64,000 nucleotides of DNA from Pyxidicoccus caerfyrddinensis (GCF_010894405.1 NZ_JAAIYA010000024.1:81876-145875); one strand, 5' to 3'. Shown: positions 48,585 to 57,520, counted from the stretch's first letter. A program made the numbers and translations. The notes: generated by a model from the sequence alone, not told the origin.

Positions 48585-49685
48585 CTACTGAGGGAAGTTC
48601 TGCTGAAGCTGCTGCTGTTGCCGTTGCTGCAGTTGGATGCTCTCGCGCGTCTTCGGCGCGCCCATCAGGACATCCTGGTTGATGGTCTGCCCCGCCACCG
48701 GGACGCACCTTCCGAAGCTGCACGCGGAGAAGGGCGGGCAGCCGGCGGGACACAGAGAGCCAGCGGGCGCGGGCTGGCAGGTGCCCGAGCAGAAGCCAGA
48801 CAGGCACGTCTCGTTGCGCGTGCACTGCTGCCCGTCGGGGAGCTGGCAGAGCTTGGTGGGGCTGCACGTGGACGGCGTCCGGCACTCCGCGTTGCTGTCG
48901 CAGCGCCCGTCGTCCCGGTTGCACTTGTTGTCCGGCCGGCAGAAGAAGCTGGAGCAGTCGCTGTCCCGCTCGCAGGGCGCGTCCGGCTTGAGCAGGCAGA
49001 TGCGGTTGCCGAGCACCTGGGTGCAATTCAATGGACCCTTGCAGCTCGCCTCGCTCGTGCACGCCTCACCCAGCGGCAGCTCGCACACGCTGCCGCGGTT
49101 GCAGAAGCCGGTGTAGCAGATGGCGCCGCCGTCGCACGGCTGCCCCGCCGCCAGCAGGCATACGCCGCCGTCCTGGCCCGTGCAGGCCAGGCCCTTGTCA
49201 CACTCCCCTTCCGGGCACGGCTCCTTCAGCTCCGGCGCGCCCCCGCTCGAGGCGATGATGCCAATCACCGTCCCGAGGATGAGGACGATGCCCGCCGCCA
49301 GGGCCACCCATATCCACGGGAAGGGCTTCTTCGGCACCGGCGCGGCCACCACCTCGAAGCCGGTGGAGGGCCCCTCCGCGTAGCTCTCGTCCGGGTTGAG
49401 GACGTCCACCACCAGCACGTGGAAGGTGAGCCGGCCCGGCGGCGTGCCCGGCGGCACGCGGACCTTCACGGTGAGCTGCTGCGTGCCATCCGGAGGGAAG
49501 TCCCGCTCCGCTTCGCCGTCGATGGTGAACCACTCGGCCTTCGCGCCGGGGCCGGGCACCACGGAGGCCCGGGCACGCACGGCGGCGCGCAGCGCGTTGG
49601 AGACCGTGAAGGCCACCTCCCCCTGTCCCGCCGCGTTCAGACGGATGGAGTCCGTCACGGCGGTGATGTCGAAGGCGCGTGGCAT
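48585..49685 (-). CDS. Membrane-spanning cysteine-rich protein in the eCIS operon
   Basis: A 366-residue protein. Residues 1-120 form an Ig-like beta domain (FDITAVTDSIRLNAAGQGEVAFTVSNALRAAV ... GTQQLTVKVRVPPGTPPGRLTFHVLVVDV). One transmembrane helix follows near 130-150 (FPWIWVALAAGIVLILGTVIGII). The remaining part is a string of short cysteine modules (C-x5-C-x-x-G-F-C type, about 30 cysteines) ending in a Gln-rich tail (IQLQQRQQQQLQQNFPQ). Its start overlaps the gpI-like stop by one base, so it is translationally coupled to baseplate genes. The N-terminal domain in the cytoplasm next to the baseplate and disulfide-rich modules outside would suit a membrane anchor; that role is inferred. 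Confidence 0.78.
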   Translation of the reverse strand: MPRAFDITAVTDSIRLNAAGQGEVAFTVSNALRAAVRARASVVPGPGAKAEWFTIDGEAERDFPPDGTQQLTVKVRVPPGTPPGRLTFHVLVVDVLNPDESYAEGPSTGFEVVAAPVPKKPFPWIWVALAAGIVLILGTVIGIIASSGGAPELKEPCPEGECDKGLACTGQDGGVCLLAAGQPCDGGAICYTGFCNRGSVCELPLGEACTSEASCKGPLNCTQVLGNRICLLKPDAPCERDSDCSSFFCRPDNKCNRDDGRCDSNAECRTPSTCSPTKLCQLPDGQQCTRNETCLSGFCSGTCQPAPAGSLCPAGCPPFSACSFGRCVPVAGQTINQDVLMGAPKTRESIQLQQRQQQQLQQNFPQ

Positions 49686-50200
49686 CAACCTGCTCCTTTG
49701 GGCGGCTGCTCGAAGTGCAGCTCGTAGGTGACGTAGGCGGGCTTCTCCCGCTCGATGATTCGCTCCAGCAGCAGCCGGTGGGCCGCGACTTCCGCGGGCG
49801 CCCGCACCCGCACGTGGAAGGGACGCGGCCGGCCGTCCGGCCCGGGCACCTGCTCGTCCACCGCGAAGTCCGTGCGCCCGGTGGCGGTGGTCAGGAACAG
49901 GAGCAGGCCGCGCGCCGTGCCGCGCCACCGTGAAATCTCCACCGCCGCGGCCACCAATTCGCGCAGCCGGCCCAGGCCCGTCGTCACCGGCAAATCCATG
50001 CCCACCCAGCGGGCCAGGAAGGGCACGAAGCGGTCCGGCGCCCGGCGCGGGTCGAAGTGTGCCTCCAGGTGGGACAGCACCTCCTCGCTGGGCGCGTGCA
50101 GCGCCTCCATCACCTCCAGCAGCGCGGCCAGGGGGGACTCGGGCTGCACGGTGCGCTGGAAGACGCCCGGCAGCAGGCGCTCAATCTCAGGGCTCCGCAT
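49685..50200 (-). CDS. gpI-like phage tail/baseplate protein of eCIS
   Basis: A 171-residue protein similar to the phage tail protein domain (P2 gpI type; Afp12-like position). Landmarks are MRSPEIERLLPGVFQRTVQPESPLAALLEVMEALHAPSEEVLSHLEAHFDPRRAPDRFVPFLARWVGMDL, and LREL-helix then WRGTARGLLLFLTTATG. It starts inside the baseplate J gene (14-bp overlap) and forms part of the wedge that connects the sheath to tail fibres in related particles. Confidence 0.85.
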   Translation of the reverse strand: MRSPEIERLLPGVFQRTVQPESPLAALLEVMEALHAPSEEVLSHLEAHFDPRRAPDRFVPFLARWVGMDLPVTTGLGRLRELVAAAVEISRWRGTARGLLLFLTTATGRTDFAVDEQVPGPDGRPRPFHVRVRAPAEVAAHRLLLERIIEREKPAYVTYELHFEQPPKGAG

Positions 50201-52778
50201 TGTCCGTCACCACCTCCAGCACGTGGGCGCCGGAGCAGAGGAGCCAGGTGGGCGGCAGCGTCACCTTCTCGGTGAACTCGCGCGTGGAGACGGGCTCGTA
50301 GCGCTCGCTGCCCGAGGGCCTGCGGAAGACGCCGTCCGGGCCTCCGGCCAACAGCGGCGCGCCCTTCGGTGACGTGGCCAGCGCGTACACGGGCTGGAAG
50401 AGGCGCTCGGCCTCACGCAGCGGGAGGCCGCTGCCCACCTCGGGCCGCTTCCACGTCGCGCCCGGGCGGCTGGCGTCCAGCCACAGCACGCCCACACGGT
50501 GGCTGCCCGCGTACACGGTGGAGCCGCTGAAGGCGAGCGCGAGACAGCTGCCGCCGTCCCACCCCTTGTCGAAGGGCCGCCACCCGTCCGGCGGGTCCGC
50601 GGAGCCCATGAGCTCCCAGCACAGGCAGCCCTTGCCCGGGTCCGCGCCGCTGGCGGCGGCAAGCCCCGCCCAGAGGAAGGAGCGCGGCCCGTCCTTCTGC
50701 ACCTCCAGCACGCGCACGTCCGCGCCGCGCGGGCCAATGGGGCGGAAGGTGCCGCTGCGCCCGCCTCCGGCGGAGAGGAAGACGCCGCGCGTGCCCATGG
50801 CCGCCACCGCCACGTTGACGGCGCCGCGCGCGTCCGTGGTGGCCGCCACCGCGAAGAAGCCCAGGTCCTGACTCGCCGGGTCCACCAGCACCTGAATCGG
50901 CGTGGCGCCCGGGCGGACCATCAGCTCGAAGAGGCCCACGCGCGTGGCGAGCAGCAGCACGGGCACCCCGTCCCGCTCCGCCCACGCCATGTCCTCCACC
51001 GCGTCCAGCGTGTGCGTGGCGGACTCCCACGTCTCGCCGCAGTCGAAGGAGACGTGGATGCGCGAGCGCTTCGCGTCGCTCGCCAGCCGCGCGGACACGG
51101 CCACGTAGCCCGCGCGCTGCGGGTGCGCCTCCACCGCGTCCACGTCCTCGCCGGGGAACAGGCCCGCCTTCTCCCAGCCGTCCGCGTCATTCACGGTGCG
51201 GAACAGCGTCTCGCCGCCGCCCGCGTAGAAGGTGCCCGGCTGGAAGGTATCCGCGGCGAGGGTGCGCACCTCGCGCGGCACCTCGTCCACCATGAGGCGG
51301 ACCTTGTCCAGGTAGCTGACGCCCGGCTCGGCCAGCAACGCGTCGTACACGTGCGAGGCCCGCAGCGCCTGACCGAAGCGCCAGCCCTCCGGCTGCAGCG
51401 GCGAGGGCAGCGGAGTGAGGGTGCGGTGCAGCCGCTCGATGAGGCGCGTGCGCAGCGCCGCGGCGTCCTCCTCGCGGTGCGCCACCACGCGCGCCTGCAC
51501 GCGCACCATCTTGTAGCGCGCCCACTCCACGTGGCACGCGGTGCCCAGCGGCCGGCGCACGTCCAGCTCCGCGAGGATGCGGGCGCGCGCCTCCTCCGTC
51601 TCGTGCACGCGCAGGGTGGCCTCGGTGATGCCTTCGCCCGCCGTGCCCTGCACGTCCGGCGGCAGGTGGGGCACCAGCAGCACCTCCACCGTGCCCGCGG
51701 GCGCATGGGCCCACAACTGCGCCAGGGTGACGGCCTTCGCGCGCGCCACCGCGCCGGAGCTGCGCAGCGCCAGCAGCTCGAAGTCGCCCGCCGTCACGGC
51801 CCGCCGCAGCGAGTGCAGCTCCTGCGGTCCGCGCAGCAGCGCGTTGTCCAGCGTCTCCGCGGGCCTGCCGCCGGTTGCCGGGCTGGGGTTCGTCACCTTC
51901 ACGCCCGGAATGGGCACCTTGAGCAGCTCCAGCGTGCCAGCAGGCACGTTGCCCCGGTCGCCTCCGCCGCGCCGATACCAGAGGAGGATTTTGCTCCCAT
52001 CGCGCGGAGTCCCGGCCAGCGCGCGCGGCGCGCCCAGCTCGCCGGCCTCGTTCGCCAGCCGCGCGGACGGGGCGAAGGTAATCGTGCCCGTCATCCGGTC
52101 CACGACGTAGGCGGGCTCGTCCGGCGCCAGCGCGGCGAAGTTCTCCGCCTCGCGCCAGATGCGGTAGGTGCGGCCGTCATGGCGGCGGGCCGGGGCGCGT
52201 GAGTCCAGCTCTCCGGGTGACGCCTCCACGCCCACCACCAGGTCCAGGGAGTCACCGGTGGGCGCGACAATCGGCGGCCGCTTCGCCTGCACGGTGAGGC
52301 CCGGCTGGCCGGTGCCCTGCCCCGCCACCTCTGCGTCCACCTGCTCGCAGTGGTAGGCGAGCACCTCCACCTCCGTGCTCCCCACCGGAATCGTCACCGA
52401 GTCCGCGGTGTGGAAGACGACGGGCTCCGCGCCCGCGCCCGCCCGGGCCAGGGTGACGGGGGTGTTGCGCGGGACTTCCACGGGCCGCTCGGCCGGGCGC
52501 GCCAGCGAGAAGCGCAGGCGCACCGACGCGGCGGCGGGCGGCTGGAGGCGCACGCCCAGCAGGCGCAGGAACTCCACGTACGCCTTCTCCGGCAGCCGGT
52601 TGAAACGGTAGAGCATGGTCTCCGTGAGGTGCGCGAACACCTCCACCAGCACCATGCCCGGGTCATGCGGGGAGAGGTCCGTCCAGTCCGGGCACGACGC
52701 CTGGACGCGGGCGCGCGCCTGCTCCACGAGCTGGGCGAAGCTCCGGTCATCCAGGCGCGGCGACGGGAGCGAGGTCAT
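50187..52778 (-). CDS. Baseplate J-like protein fused to a C-terminal beta-propeller
   Basis: An 863-residue protein. The first 520 residues are a putative baseplate assembly protein: DLSPHDPGMVLVEVFAHLTETMLYRFNRLPEKAYVEFLRLLGVRLQPPAAA is the classic start, then GGRPAETLDNALLRGPQELHSLRRAVTAGDFELLAL and the C-terminal FGQALRASHVYDALLAEPGVSYLDKVRL. Residues about 535-860 add a propeller-like domain with repeated blade patterns and an exact Asp-box (SFDCGETW, near residue 574) of the sialidase/BNR type, unlike the usual baseplate proteins of about 600-1000 residues. Overlaps the gp25 gene by 4 bp. The propeller may bind glycans or tail-fibre/effector partners. Confidence 0.87.
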   Translation of the reverse strand: MTSLPSPRLDDRSFAQLVEQARARVQASCPDWTDLSPHDPGMVLVEVFAHLTETMLYRFNRLPEKAYVEFLRLLGVRLQPPAAASVRLRFSLARPAERPVEVPRNTPVTLARAGAGAEPVVFHTADSVTIPVGSTEVEVLAYHCEQVDAEVAGQGTGQPGLTVQAKRPPIVAPTGDSLDLVVGVEASPGELDSRAPARRHDGRTYRIWREAENFAALAPDEPAYVVDRMTGTITFAPSARLANEAGELGAPRALAGTPRDGSKILLWYRRGGGDRGNVPAGTLELLKVPIPGVKVTNPSPATGGRPAETLDNALLRGPQELHSLRRAVTAGDFELLALRSSGAVARAKAVTLAQLWAHAPAGTVEVLLVPHLPPDVQGTAGEGITEATLRVHETEEARARILAELDVRRPLGTACHVEWARYKMVRVQARVVAHREEDAAALRTRLIERLHRTLTPLPSPLQPEGWRFGQALRASHVYDALLAEPGVSYLDKVRLMVDEVPREVRTLAADTFQPGTFYAGGGETLFRTVNDADGWEKAGLFPGEDVDAVEAHPQRAGYVAVSARLASDAKRSRIHVSFDCGETWESATHTLDAVEDMAWAERDGVPVLLLATRVGLFELMVRPGATPIQVLVDPASQDLGFFAVAATTDARGAVNVAVAAMGTRGVFLSAGGGRSGTFRPIGPRGADVRVLEVQKDGPRSFLWAGLAAASGADPGKGCLCWELMGSADPPDGWRPFDKGWDGGSCLALAFSGSTVYAGSHRVGVLWLDASRPGATWKRPEVGSGLPLREAERLFQPVYALATSPKGAPLLAGGPDGVFRRPSGSERYEPVSTREFTEKVTLPPTWLLCSGAHVLEVVTDNAEP

Positions 52779-53203
52779 GTCGGGCCTCCCGTGAGTGAGA
52801 AGGGATAGGCGAGCCGCTCGGTGCGTCCGGTGGCGCGCACGCGGTACTCCAGGGAGATGTCCAGCCGGTGCGGCTCGTCCGGGCTGCGCGTGGCGTCCAG
52901 GTGGAGCACCACGATTCGCGGCTCCCAGCGCTCCAGCGCGCGGCGCACGTAGTGGATGGCGAGTCCGGCGGTGGTGTCGTCATTGCTGGCGAACAGCAAC
53001 CGGTGCAGCTCGCAGCCGTAGTCCGGGCGCATGACGCGCTCGCCGGGCGTGGTGGTGAGCAGCAGCAGCACGGCCTGGCGGATGGAGGCGTGCTCCTCCA
53101 CCATCTCCGCCCTTCCGGTGGGGGAAATGCGCAGGCCGGACAGCTCCGCCATCTCGAAGTCGGGATGCGCGAAGCGCCAGGTGCGGTAGCGGGGTGCGCT
53201 CAT
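52775..53203 (-). CDS. gp25-like baseplate wedge protein
   Basis: A 142-residue GPW/gp25-family protein. ISPTGRAEMVEEHASIRQAVLLLLTTTPGERVMRPDYGCELHRLLFASND is the diagnostic core of the family (T4 gp25, Afp9), including the E-R-V-M-R-P-D-Y-G motif. It links baseplate to sheath and triggers contraction in related particles. The start at 53203 overlaps the PAAR-like stop by 4 bp, and the stop overlaps the baseplate J start by 4 bp. Confidence 0.9.
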   Translation of the reverse strand: MSAPRYRTWRFAHPDFEMAELSGLRISPTGRAEMVEEHASIRQAVLLLLTTTPGERVMRPDYGCELHRLLFASNDDTTAGLAIHYVRRALERWEPRIVVLHLDATRSPDEPHRLDISLEYRVRATGRTERLAYPFSLTGGPT

Positions 53204-53541
53204 CCGGCCTCCGTCACCAGCGTCTGCCCGGGGGCGTTGACCTTGTACTTCACCATGCCGGGCGGGGTGCCGTCCGTCAGCCCCGTCAGCGAGTCCAGGC
53301 ACACGGGCTTCCCGTCAATCGTCACGAACGGGGAGTAGCCCTTCTGCACCGCGAGCGTGGAGGTGCAGGGCTTGATGGTGGGGCCGATGTTGGGACACCC
53401 GCCAATGGGACGTCCCTCCGGGTCCGCGCGCACGAGCACGGGCCGGCCCTCCACCGTCACGAAGGACTGCGAGTGGACGAGCCCCACCCGTCCCAGCTCA
53501 TGGGCACACACCACCAGCGCATCCACCGTCAGGACCCGCAT
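53200..53541 (-). CDS. PAAR-like spike-tip protein (putative)
   Basis: A 113-residue protein in the position of the PAAR tip gene. Repeating strands with Cys and Pro/Gly turns (VTVEGRPVLVRADPEGRPIGGCPNIGPTIKPCTSTLAV, then GYSPFVTIDGKPVCLDSLTG and YKVNAPGQTL) fit small beta-helical PAAR or DUF4280-like caps, and the cysteines could hold a metal. Its start shares one base with the VgrG stop and its stop overlaps gp25 by 4 bp. The PAAR call is inference from size, strand pattern and position; the sequence lacks a literal P-A-A-R. Confidence 0.65.
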   Translation of the reverse strand: MRVLTVDALVVCAHELGRVGLVHSQSFVTVEGRPVLVRADPEGRPIGGCPNIGPTIKPCTSTLAVQKGYSPFVTIDGKPVCLDSLTGLTDGTPPGMVKYKVNAPGQTLVTEAG

Positions 53542-55058
53542 TACCCTCTCCGGAAGTCGATGGAGCGCCCACGGATGACCACGTCCTGGCCGGGCGCTTC
53601 GATGTCGAGCGACACCTCCGAGTGCAGGCGCACACCCTTCGGCGTCAGCTCCAGGTAGCTGCCCGTGGTGTCCTCCAGGCGCAGCGTGCGGCCCTCGTCG
53701 TCCAGCCGCAGCTTGTGCCCGCCCGCCGTCAGCAGCGTGTAGCGCCGCACCGCGCCGCCCTCCACGCCCGCGTCCGGATACCCGCCGCCGCCGTACAGGC
53801 CGCCCACCACCACGCCCCGCGCCGGGTCCTCGCCGCCCAGCGCGAGCAGCACCGTGTCGCCCACGTCCGGCAGCAGCATCAGCCCCTTGCCGGAGCCGCC
53901 GCCCGCCGCGAGCACCTGCATCCAGTCCGTCTCCACGCCGCCATAGGCCGGCAGCGTGGCGCGCACGCGGCCCTTGCCGTCCGGGTCGTCCACGCGGCTG
54001 ACCACGCCCAGCGTCACCGCCGAGGCCCGGGCCCGCGCGCGCCGGGGCGGAGGCATGGAGGACAGCTCGGAGATGAAGCCGTGGCGCGCGTCCACGCGGT
54101 GGGTGACGGCGGTGAGCACGTAGCGGCCCGCCACGGCGGCGGCCACCCCGCTCACCTCCACCCGCGCGCCCGGCCGCAGCCGCGCATCGCCCTCCGCAGC
54201 GGCGGTGAGCACCACCTCGCGGGCGGCGCGGTGGTCCAACTCCGCCTGGGCCGCGGCGTCGACATGGGGGATGCCCTCCGCCGCCTCGTCCACCAGCGAG
54301 CGCCGGTCCTCGCCGCCCACGCTGCCGGGGGACACCTCCGCGTCCACGCGGCGCCCCACGCGCGGCGACTCCGCGTGGCCGGCGTGTGACTCCGCGCGCA
54401 GGGCGTCCCAGCCCTCCGCGGACACCTCGCGGCAGGAGCCGTCACCGTTCATCTCGACGGTGGCCTCCAGCAGCGTCTCGCCCAGGAGCAGCGGCACCGG
54501 CGTGCCCTCGCCCTCCAGCGTCACCAGCTTCAGCGTGTCCCCATGCAGCACGGGGTAGAGGCCGCAGCGGTCCGCGCGCTCCACGAGGAAGTCCAGGTCG
54601 GACTGGCCGTGCTGGATGAGGTGACGCCACAGCGGCCCAGGCGCCGCCGCGTCGACGGAGAGCCCCAGCCCCGACGCCAGCTCGCGCGCCAGGTCCTCCA
54701 GCGTCACCTGCACGTGCGCGCGCACCGGCTGGCGCTTGCGCAAGCGGTGGAGCACGTCATAGCCGCGCACCCGCACCTCACGCGCGCCGCCCGTGGCGTG
54801 GACGAATTCGACGGCCGTCACCTCGCCGATGAAGAGGGCTTCCGTGCCCGCGCCGGCCGCCACGCGCAAGGAAGTCCCCGGAGGAAGTCCCGACGAGGCC
54901 AGGGTGCCGCGCGGGTCCGTGAAGGTCAGCTCGCACTGCGCGGGCGCCGCCAGTCGCTGCTGCACGCGCACGGAGGAGAGGCTGCGCAGGTCCGCCACCG
55001 TGAGGGGCGAGCCTCCGGCCTCGATGCGCAGCTCTGGCAGTCCGCGCATGCGGCTCAC
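53541..55058 (-). CDS. VgrG-like spike protein of eCIS (Afp8-like)
   Basis: A 505-residue protein joining a gp27-like hub and gp5-like OB/needle. MRGLPELRIEAGGSPLTVADLRSLSSVRVQQRLAAPAQCELTFTDP opens the hub; YDVLHRLRKRQPVRAHVQVTLEDLARELASGLGL is its core; the OB part is TLGVVSRVDDPDGKGRVRATLPAYGGVETDWMQVL, and the C-terminal strands LRLDDEGRTLRLEDTTGSYLELTPKGVRL form the beta-needle. The start is GTG at 55058, chosen over ATG 55049 because it makes a GTGA overlap with the previous stop and has GGAGG nearby. Confidence 0.88.
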   Translation of the reverse strand: MSRMRGLPELRIEAGGSPLTVADLRSLSSVRVQQRLAAPAQCELTFTDPRGTLASSGLPPGTSLRVAAGAGTEALFIGEVTAVEFVHATGGAREVRVRGYDVLHRLRKRQPVRAHVQVTLEDLARELASGLGLSVDAAAPGPLWRHLIQHGQSDLDFLVERADRCGLYPVLHGDTLKLVTLEGEGTPVPLLLGETLLEATVEMNGDGSCREVSAEGWDALRAESHAGHAESPRVGRRVDAEVSPGSVGGEDRRSLVDEAAEGIPHVDAAAQAELDHRAAREVVLTAAAEGDARLRPGARVEVSGVAAAVAGRYVLTAVTHRVDARHGFISELSSMPPPRRARARASAVTLGVVSRVDDPDGKGRVRATLPAYGGVETDWMQVLAAGGGSGKGLMLLPDVGDTVLLALGGEDPARGVVVGGLYGGGGYPDAGVEGGAVRRYTLLTAGGHKLRLDDEGRTLRLEDTTGSYLELTPKGVRLHSEVSLDIEAPGQDVVIRGRSIDFRRG

Positions 55059-55801
55059 ATCACCCTCCGGAGCGCCTCGGCGGTGGGCAGTCGCAGCACC
55101 TGGCCCGCCGGAAGGTTGTTGGGGTCCGCCACGCCGTTGAGCCCGGCGACGAGCCGCCACAGTGACGGGTCGCCGTAGCGCTGGTAGGCGATTTCATCCA
55201 GGCGCTGCCCGCCGGGCGCGCCCTCCTCCTCGCTCGCGCCGAGCACCGTGTGCGCCTCGTAGTCCTCCGGCCCCAGCGCCGCCGCCACCGCGTCCGCGTC
55301 GGGCGGCTCGCTCGCGAGCACGGGCTCCTGCGGGCCCGTCTCGTCCTCCACGCGCAACAGGCGCATGCGCAGCCACGAGCGGCGGGGCGCGCCCGTGGAG
55401 GTGAACTGCTCCAGGCGCTCGGCCACCGCGGCCACCACGCCGAGGTAGTTGAGCCACTTGCCCCAGACGAGCCGCGCCAGCGACGGCCGCATGCTGCCGT
55501 CCTCTCGCAAGCCGTTCTCCGCCAGTCGCCACAGCGGCTCGGTCAGCTCGCGCACGTCCTCCGTCTGGAGCGTGGAGTCGGAGAGCGAGACATCGAAGAG
55601 CAGGTCCAGCGTCAGCTCCGTGCTTCCTCCGCCGGTGAAGAGGAGCGGGTCGTCCCCGGGTCCGCCCCACGGCAGCGAGCCGCCCAGCGCGCGCCTCGGC
55701 TGCAGGCCGGCCACGCGACGGATGACGAGCGTCTCCGGGTTGAGGAGACACCCGATGCGCTCGCCGCCGGGCTCGATGAGGAAGGCCACGCGCTCCATCA
55801 C
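55055..55801 (-). CDS. CIS_tube/LysM protein (Afp7-like)
   Basis: A 248-residue protein with the N-terminal CIS_tube region (RVAFLIEPGGERIGCLLNPETLVIRRVAGLQPRRALGGSLPW ... TELTLDLLFDVS) and a C-terminal LysM module (RLDEIAYQRYGDPSLWRLVAGLNGVADPNNLPAGQVLRLPT). In characterised particles the homologue links the inner tube to the spike. It overlaps both neighbours by 4 bp. Confidence 0.88.
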   Translation of the reverse strand: MMERVAFLIEPGGERIGCLLNPETLVIRRVAGLQPRRALGGSLPWGGPGDDPLLFTGGGSTELTLDLLFDVSLSDSTLQTEDVRELTEPLWRLAENGLREDGSMRPSLARLVWGKWLNYLGVVAAVAERLEQFTSTGAPRRSWLRMRLLRVEDETGPQEPVLASEPPDADAVAAALGPEDYEAHTVLGASEEEGAPGGQRLDEIAYQRYGDPSLWRLVAGLNGVADPNNLPAGQVLRLPTAEALRRVM

Positions 55802-57030
55802 TCGCCTCGCTGTTCACGGTCCAGCCGACGGCGCCGCTCCCACTGCCGCAGCTCCACCACCGTCTCCGTGCTCTCCGGAACCGGGGCGGGAGGCAGCTCG
55901 GGCCAGGGACTCGCGGGGCCCGCTGCGGGCTCGTCGTGCATGGCGGAGAGCGCTGCTTCCGTGGGCGGAGGCGCCTCCACCAGGCGGGGTCTCCACGTGA
56001 GGGGGGAATGGCCACCGTCCCAGGCGCCTTCGTCCACCGGGGAGGACACCTGATTGCGCGCAGGCTCGCGAGGCGCGAAGCGGGGAGCGGAGTCCTCTTC
56101 CGCCCAGGGAGCGTGCACCCGGGGAGGGGCCGGCCTCGGCAGCACCTTCACGTGTCCCGTGGGCGCGAGCGGTTCCTCCTCGGCGGGTGGAGACATGGGA
56201 GGCGGCACGCGCGTGGGCTTCCGCATGGCGCGCCCCTCGCTCGCGAAGGGCGGGAGGTCATCCCAGGGAGAGCGCCGGACCGGAGCGGCGGCCTCGGGCG
56301 AAGGAGGCGCGCGGGGCGCGGGGACGGGCCAGGGCTCGGCGCCGACGGGAGGGTGCTCTGGAGGCGACGGCGCGCGGAAGGCGGCGCGCGGCTCGGGGCG
56401 CGGGGGAGTGGCCGGCGCGCTCCGGGCGACTTCGGCTTCCGGCCGGGGCGGTGGCGCCGCCGTCCAGAACGGAACCGCGGGCGGGGGTGACGGCCTCGAA
56501 GCGCTGGAGGCGTGGATGGCTGGAGGGGACTCGCGGCGTGCGTGCGCCTCTCCGGCCTCCGCCTGGAAGTCGGGCGGAGGCGCGGGCGGCGGAGCGGGAG
56601 GAAGCGCATTCGGCGCCGTCCACGCGGGAGGCGGTGGCCCGTGCGCCGTGACAGTTGGCCGGATGGCTCCACGAGGCGGAGCAGGCACGAGCCCGTCGCG
56701 CTGCACGTCGTCCAGAAACCGCGGCGCGCCCCGGCGCACGCGAGCCACCCAGTCCCCGAGCGGGACGCTCCGGCGCGCCTCGAGGTCGCGGAGCCAGCGC
56801 GCCTCCAGGTCCTCGAACGTGGGCTCCGGCGCCATCGCCGAGGGCGCGGGAGGCGCGGCGCCGTCCGTGCCTCGCGGGCCCGCCACGGCGGACTCCCGAG
56901 GCTCCGGAGACTCCGGACGCGGAGCCGTCGCGGCGGGAGCCGGCTCCTCGGCGAGCACGGCCTCCGCCCACGCCTTCATCCGCCGGGCCACGGCGCGCAC
57001 CCAGGCGGCGCGCCAGGGTGTCTGGGGCAT
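55798..57030 (-). CDS. Proline-rich low-complexity protein in the eCIS operon
   Basis: A 410-residue protein in the Afp6-like slot between tube and LysM genes. The first 60 residues (MPQTPWRAAWVRAVARRMKAWAEAVLAE) and the LEARWLRDLEARRSVPLGDWVARVRRGAPRFLDDVQRDG segment are helical; most of the rest is Pro/Ala/Arg-rich disorder; the end TETVVELRQWERRRRLDREQRGE is charged. No family recognised. It might be a tape-measure substitute or an effector-recruiting linker, but this is speculation. Start 57030 is one base after the tube stop. Confidence 0.7.
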   Translation of the reverse strand: MPQTPWRAAWVRAVARRMKAWAEAVLAEEPAPAATAPRPESPEPRESAVAGPRGTDGAAPPAPSAMAPEPTFEDLEARWLRDLEARRSVPLGDWVARVRRGAPRFLDDVQRDGLVPAPPRGAIRPTVTAHGPPPPAWTAPNALPPAPPPAPPPDFQAEAGEAHARRESPPAIHASSASRPSPPPAVPFWTAAPPPRPEAEVARSAPATPPRPEPRAAFRAPSPPEHPPVGAEPWPVPAPRAPPSPEAAAPVRRSPWDDLPPFASEGRAMRKPTRVPPPMSPPAEEEPLAPTGHVKVLPRPAPPRVHAPWAEEDSAPRFAPREPARNQVSSPVDEGAWDGGHSPLTWRPRLVEAPPPTEAALSAMHDEPAAGPASPWPELPPAPVPESTETVVELRQWERRRRLDREQRGE

Positions 57031-57031
57031 C

Positions 57032-57520
57032 TCAGCCACGGGTGAGCGACTCGTAGACCATCGTGAGCGACGCGATGGCAATCTCCTGGCCGAGCGCATC
57101 CAGCGGGTGCACCTTCCACTCCGACGGCCAGCACTCGTTGAGGTTCCAGCGCAGCCGCTCGGTCACCCCGTCGACGTCGAGCATGAGGATGGAGACGTTC
57201 TTGCGTTGTGGCAGGCCGCTCATCGACGCGAGGAACCAGGTCCACAGCTCCGGCGACTGGGTGAAGCCGCAGCGCAGCGTCACGTCCGCGTGGGAGACGG
57301 GGCCCGGCAGCCGCCGCACCACCGGCCCGGCGCCGGCCTCGCGGTAGCGCAGCGCGGCCACCTTCACCTGCAGCTCGGAGCAGAACAGGAAGTGCCCCGC
57401 GTTGATGCCGTCGATGAGCAGGTTGAAGTTGTAACCCCGGAACATCTCCAGCTGCCCACCGGGCTGTGCGCCCGCGGGTTGCTCCGGCGGCGCCTCCTCG
57501 GGAGCCTTGGCCTCAGCCAT
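57032..57520 (-). CDS. Inner tube protein (gp19-like, Afp1/5-like)
   Basis: A 162-residue tail-tube protein. After a 25-residue Pro/Glu/Ala leader, FRGYNFNLLIDGINAGHFLFCSELQVKVAALRYREAG is the usual tube signature, with VTLRCGFTQSPELWTWFLAS and NVSILMLDVDGVTERLRWNLNECWPSEWKVHPLDALGQEIAIASLTMVYESL to the end. Hexamers stack to make the channel. It is the only gp19-like gene here, whereas most eCIS loci carry two. Start overlaps the sheath stop by 8 bp. Confidence 0.9.
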   Translation of the reverse strand: MAEAKAPEEAPPEQPAGAQPGGQLEMFRGYNFNLLIDGINAGHFLFCSELQVKVAALRYREAGAGPVVRRLPGPVSHADVTLRCGFTQSPELWTWFLASMSGLPQRKNVSILMLDVDGVTERLRWNLNECWPSEWKVHPLDALGQEIAIASLTMVYESLTRG

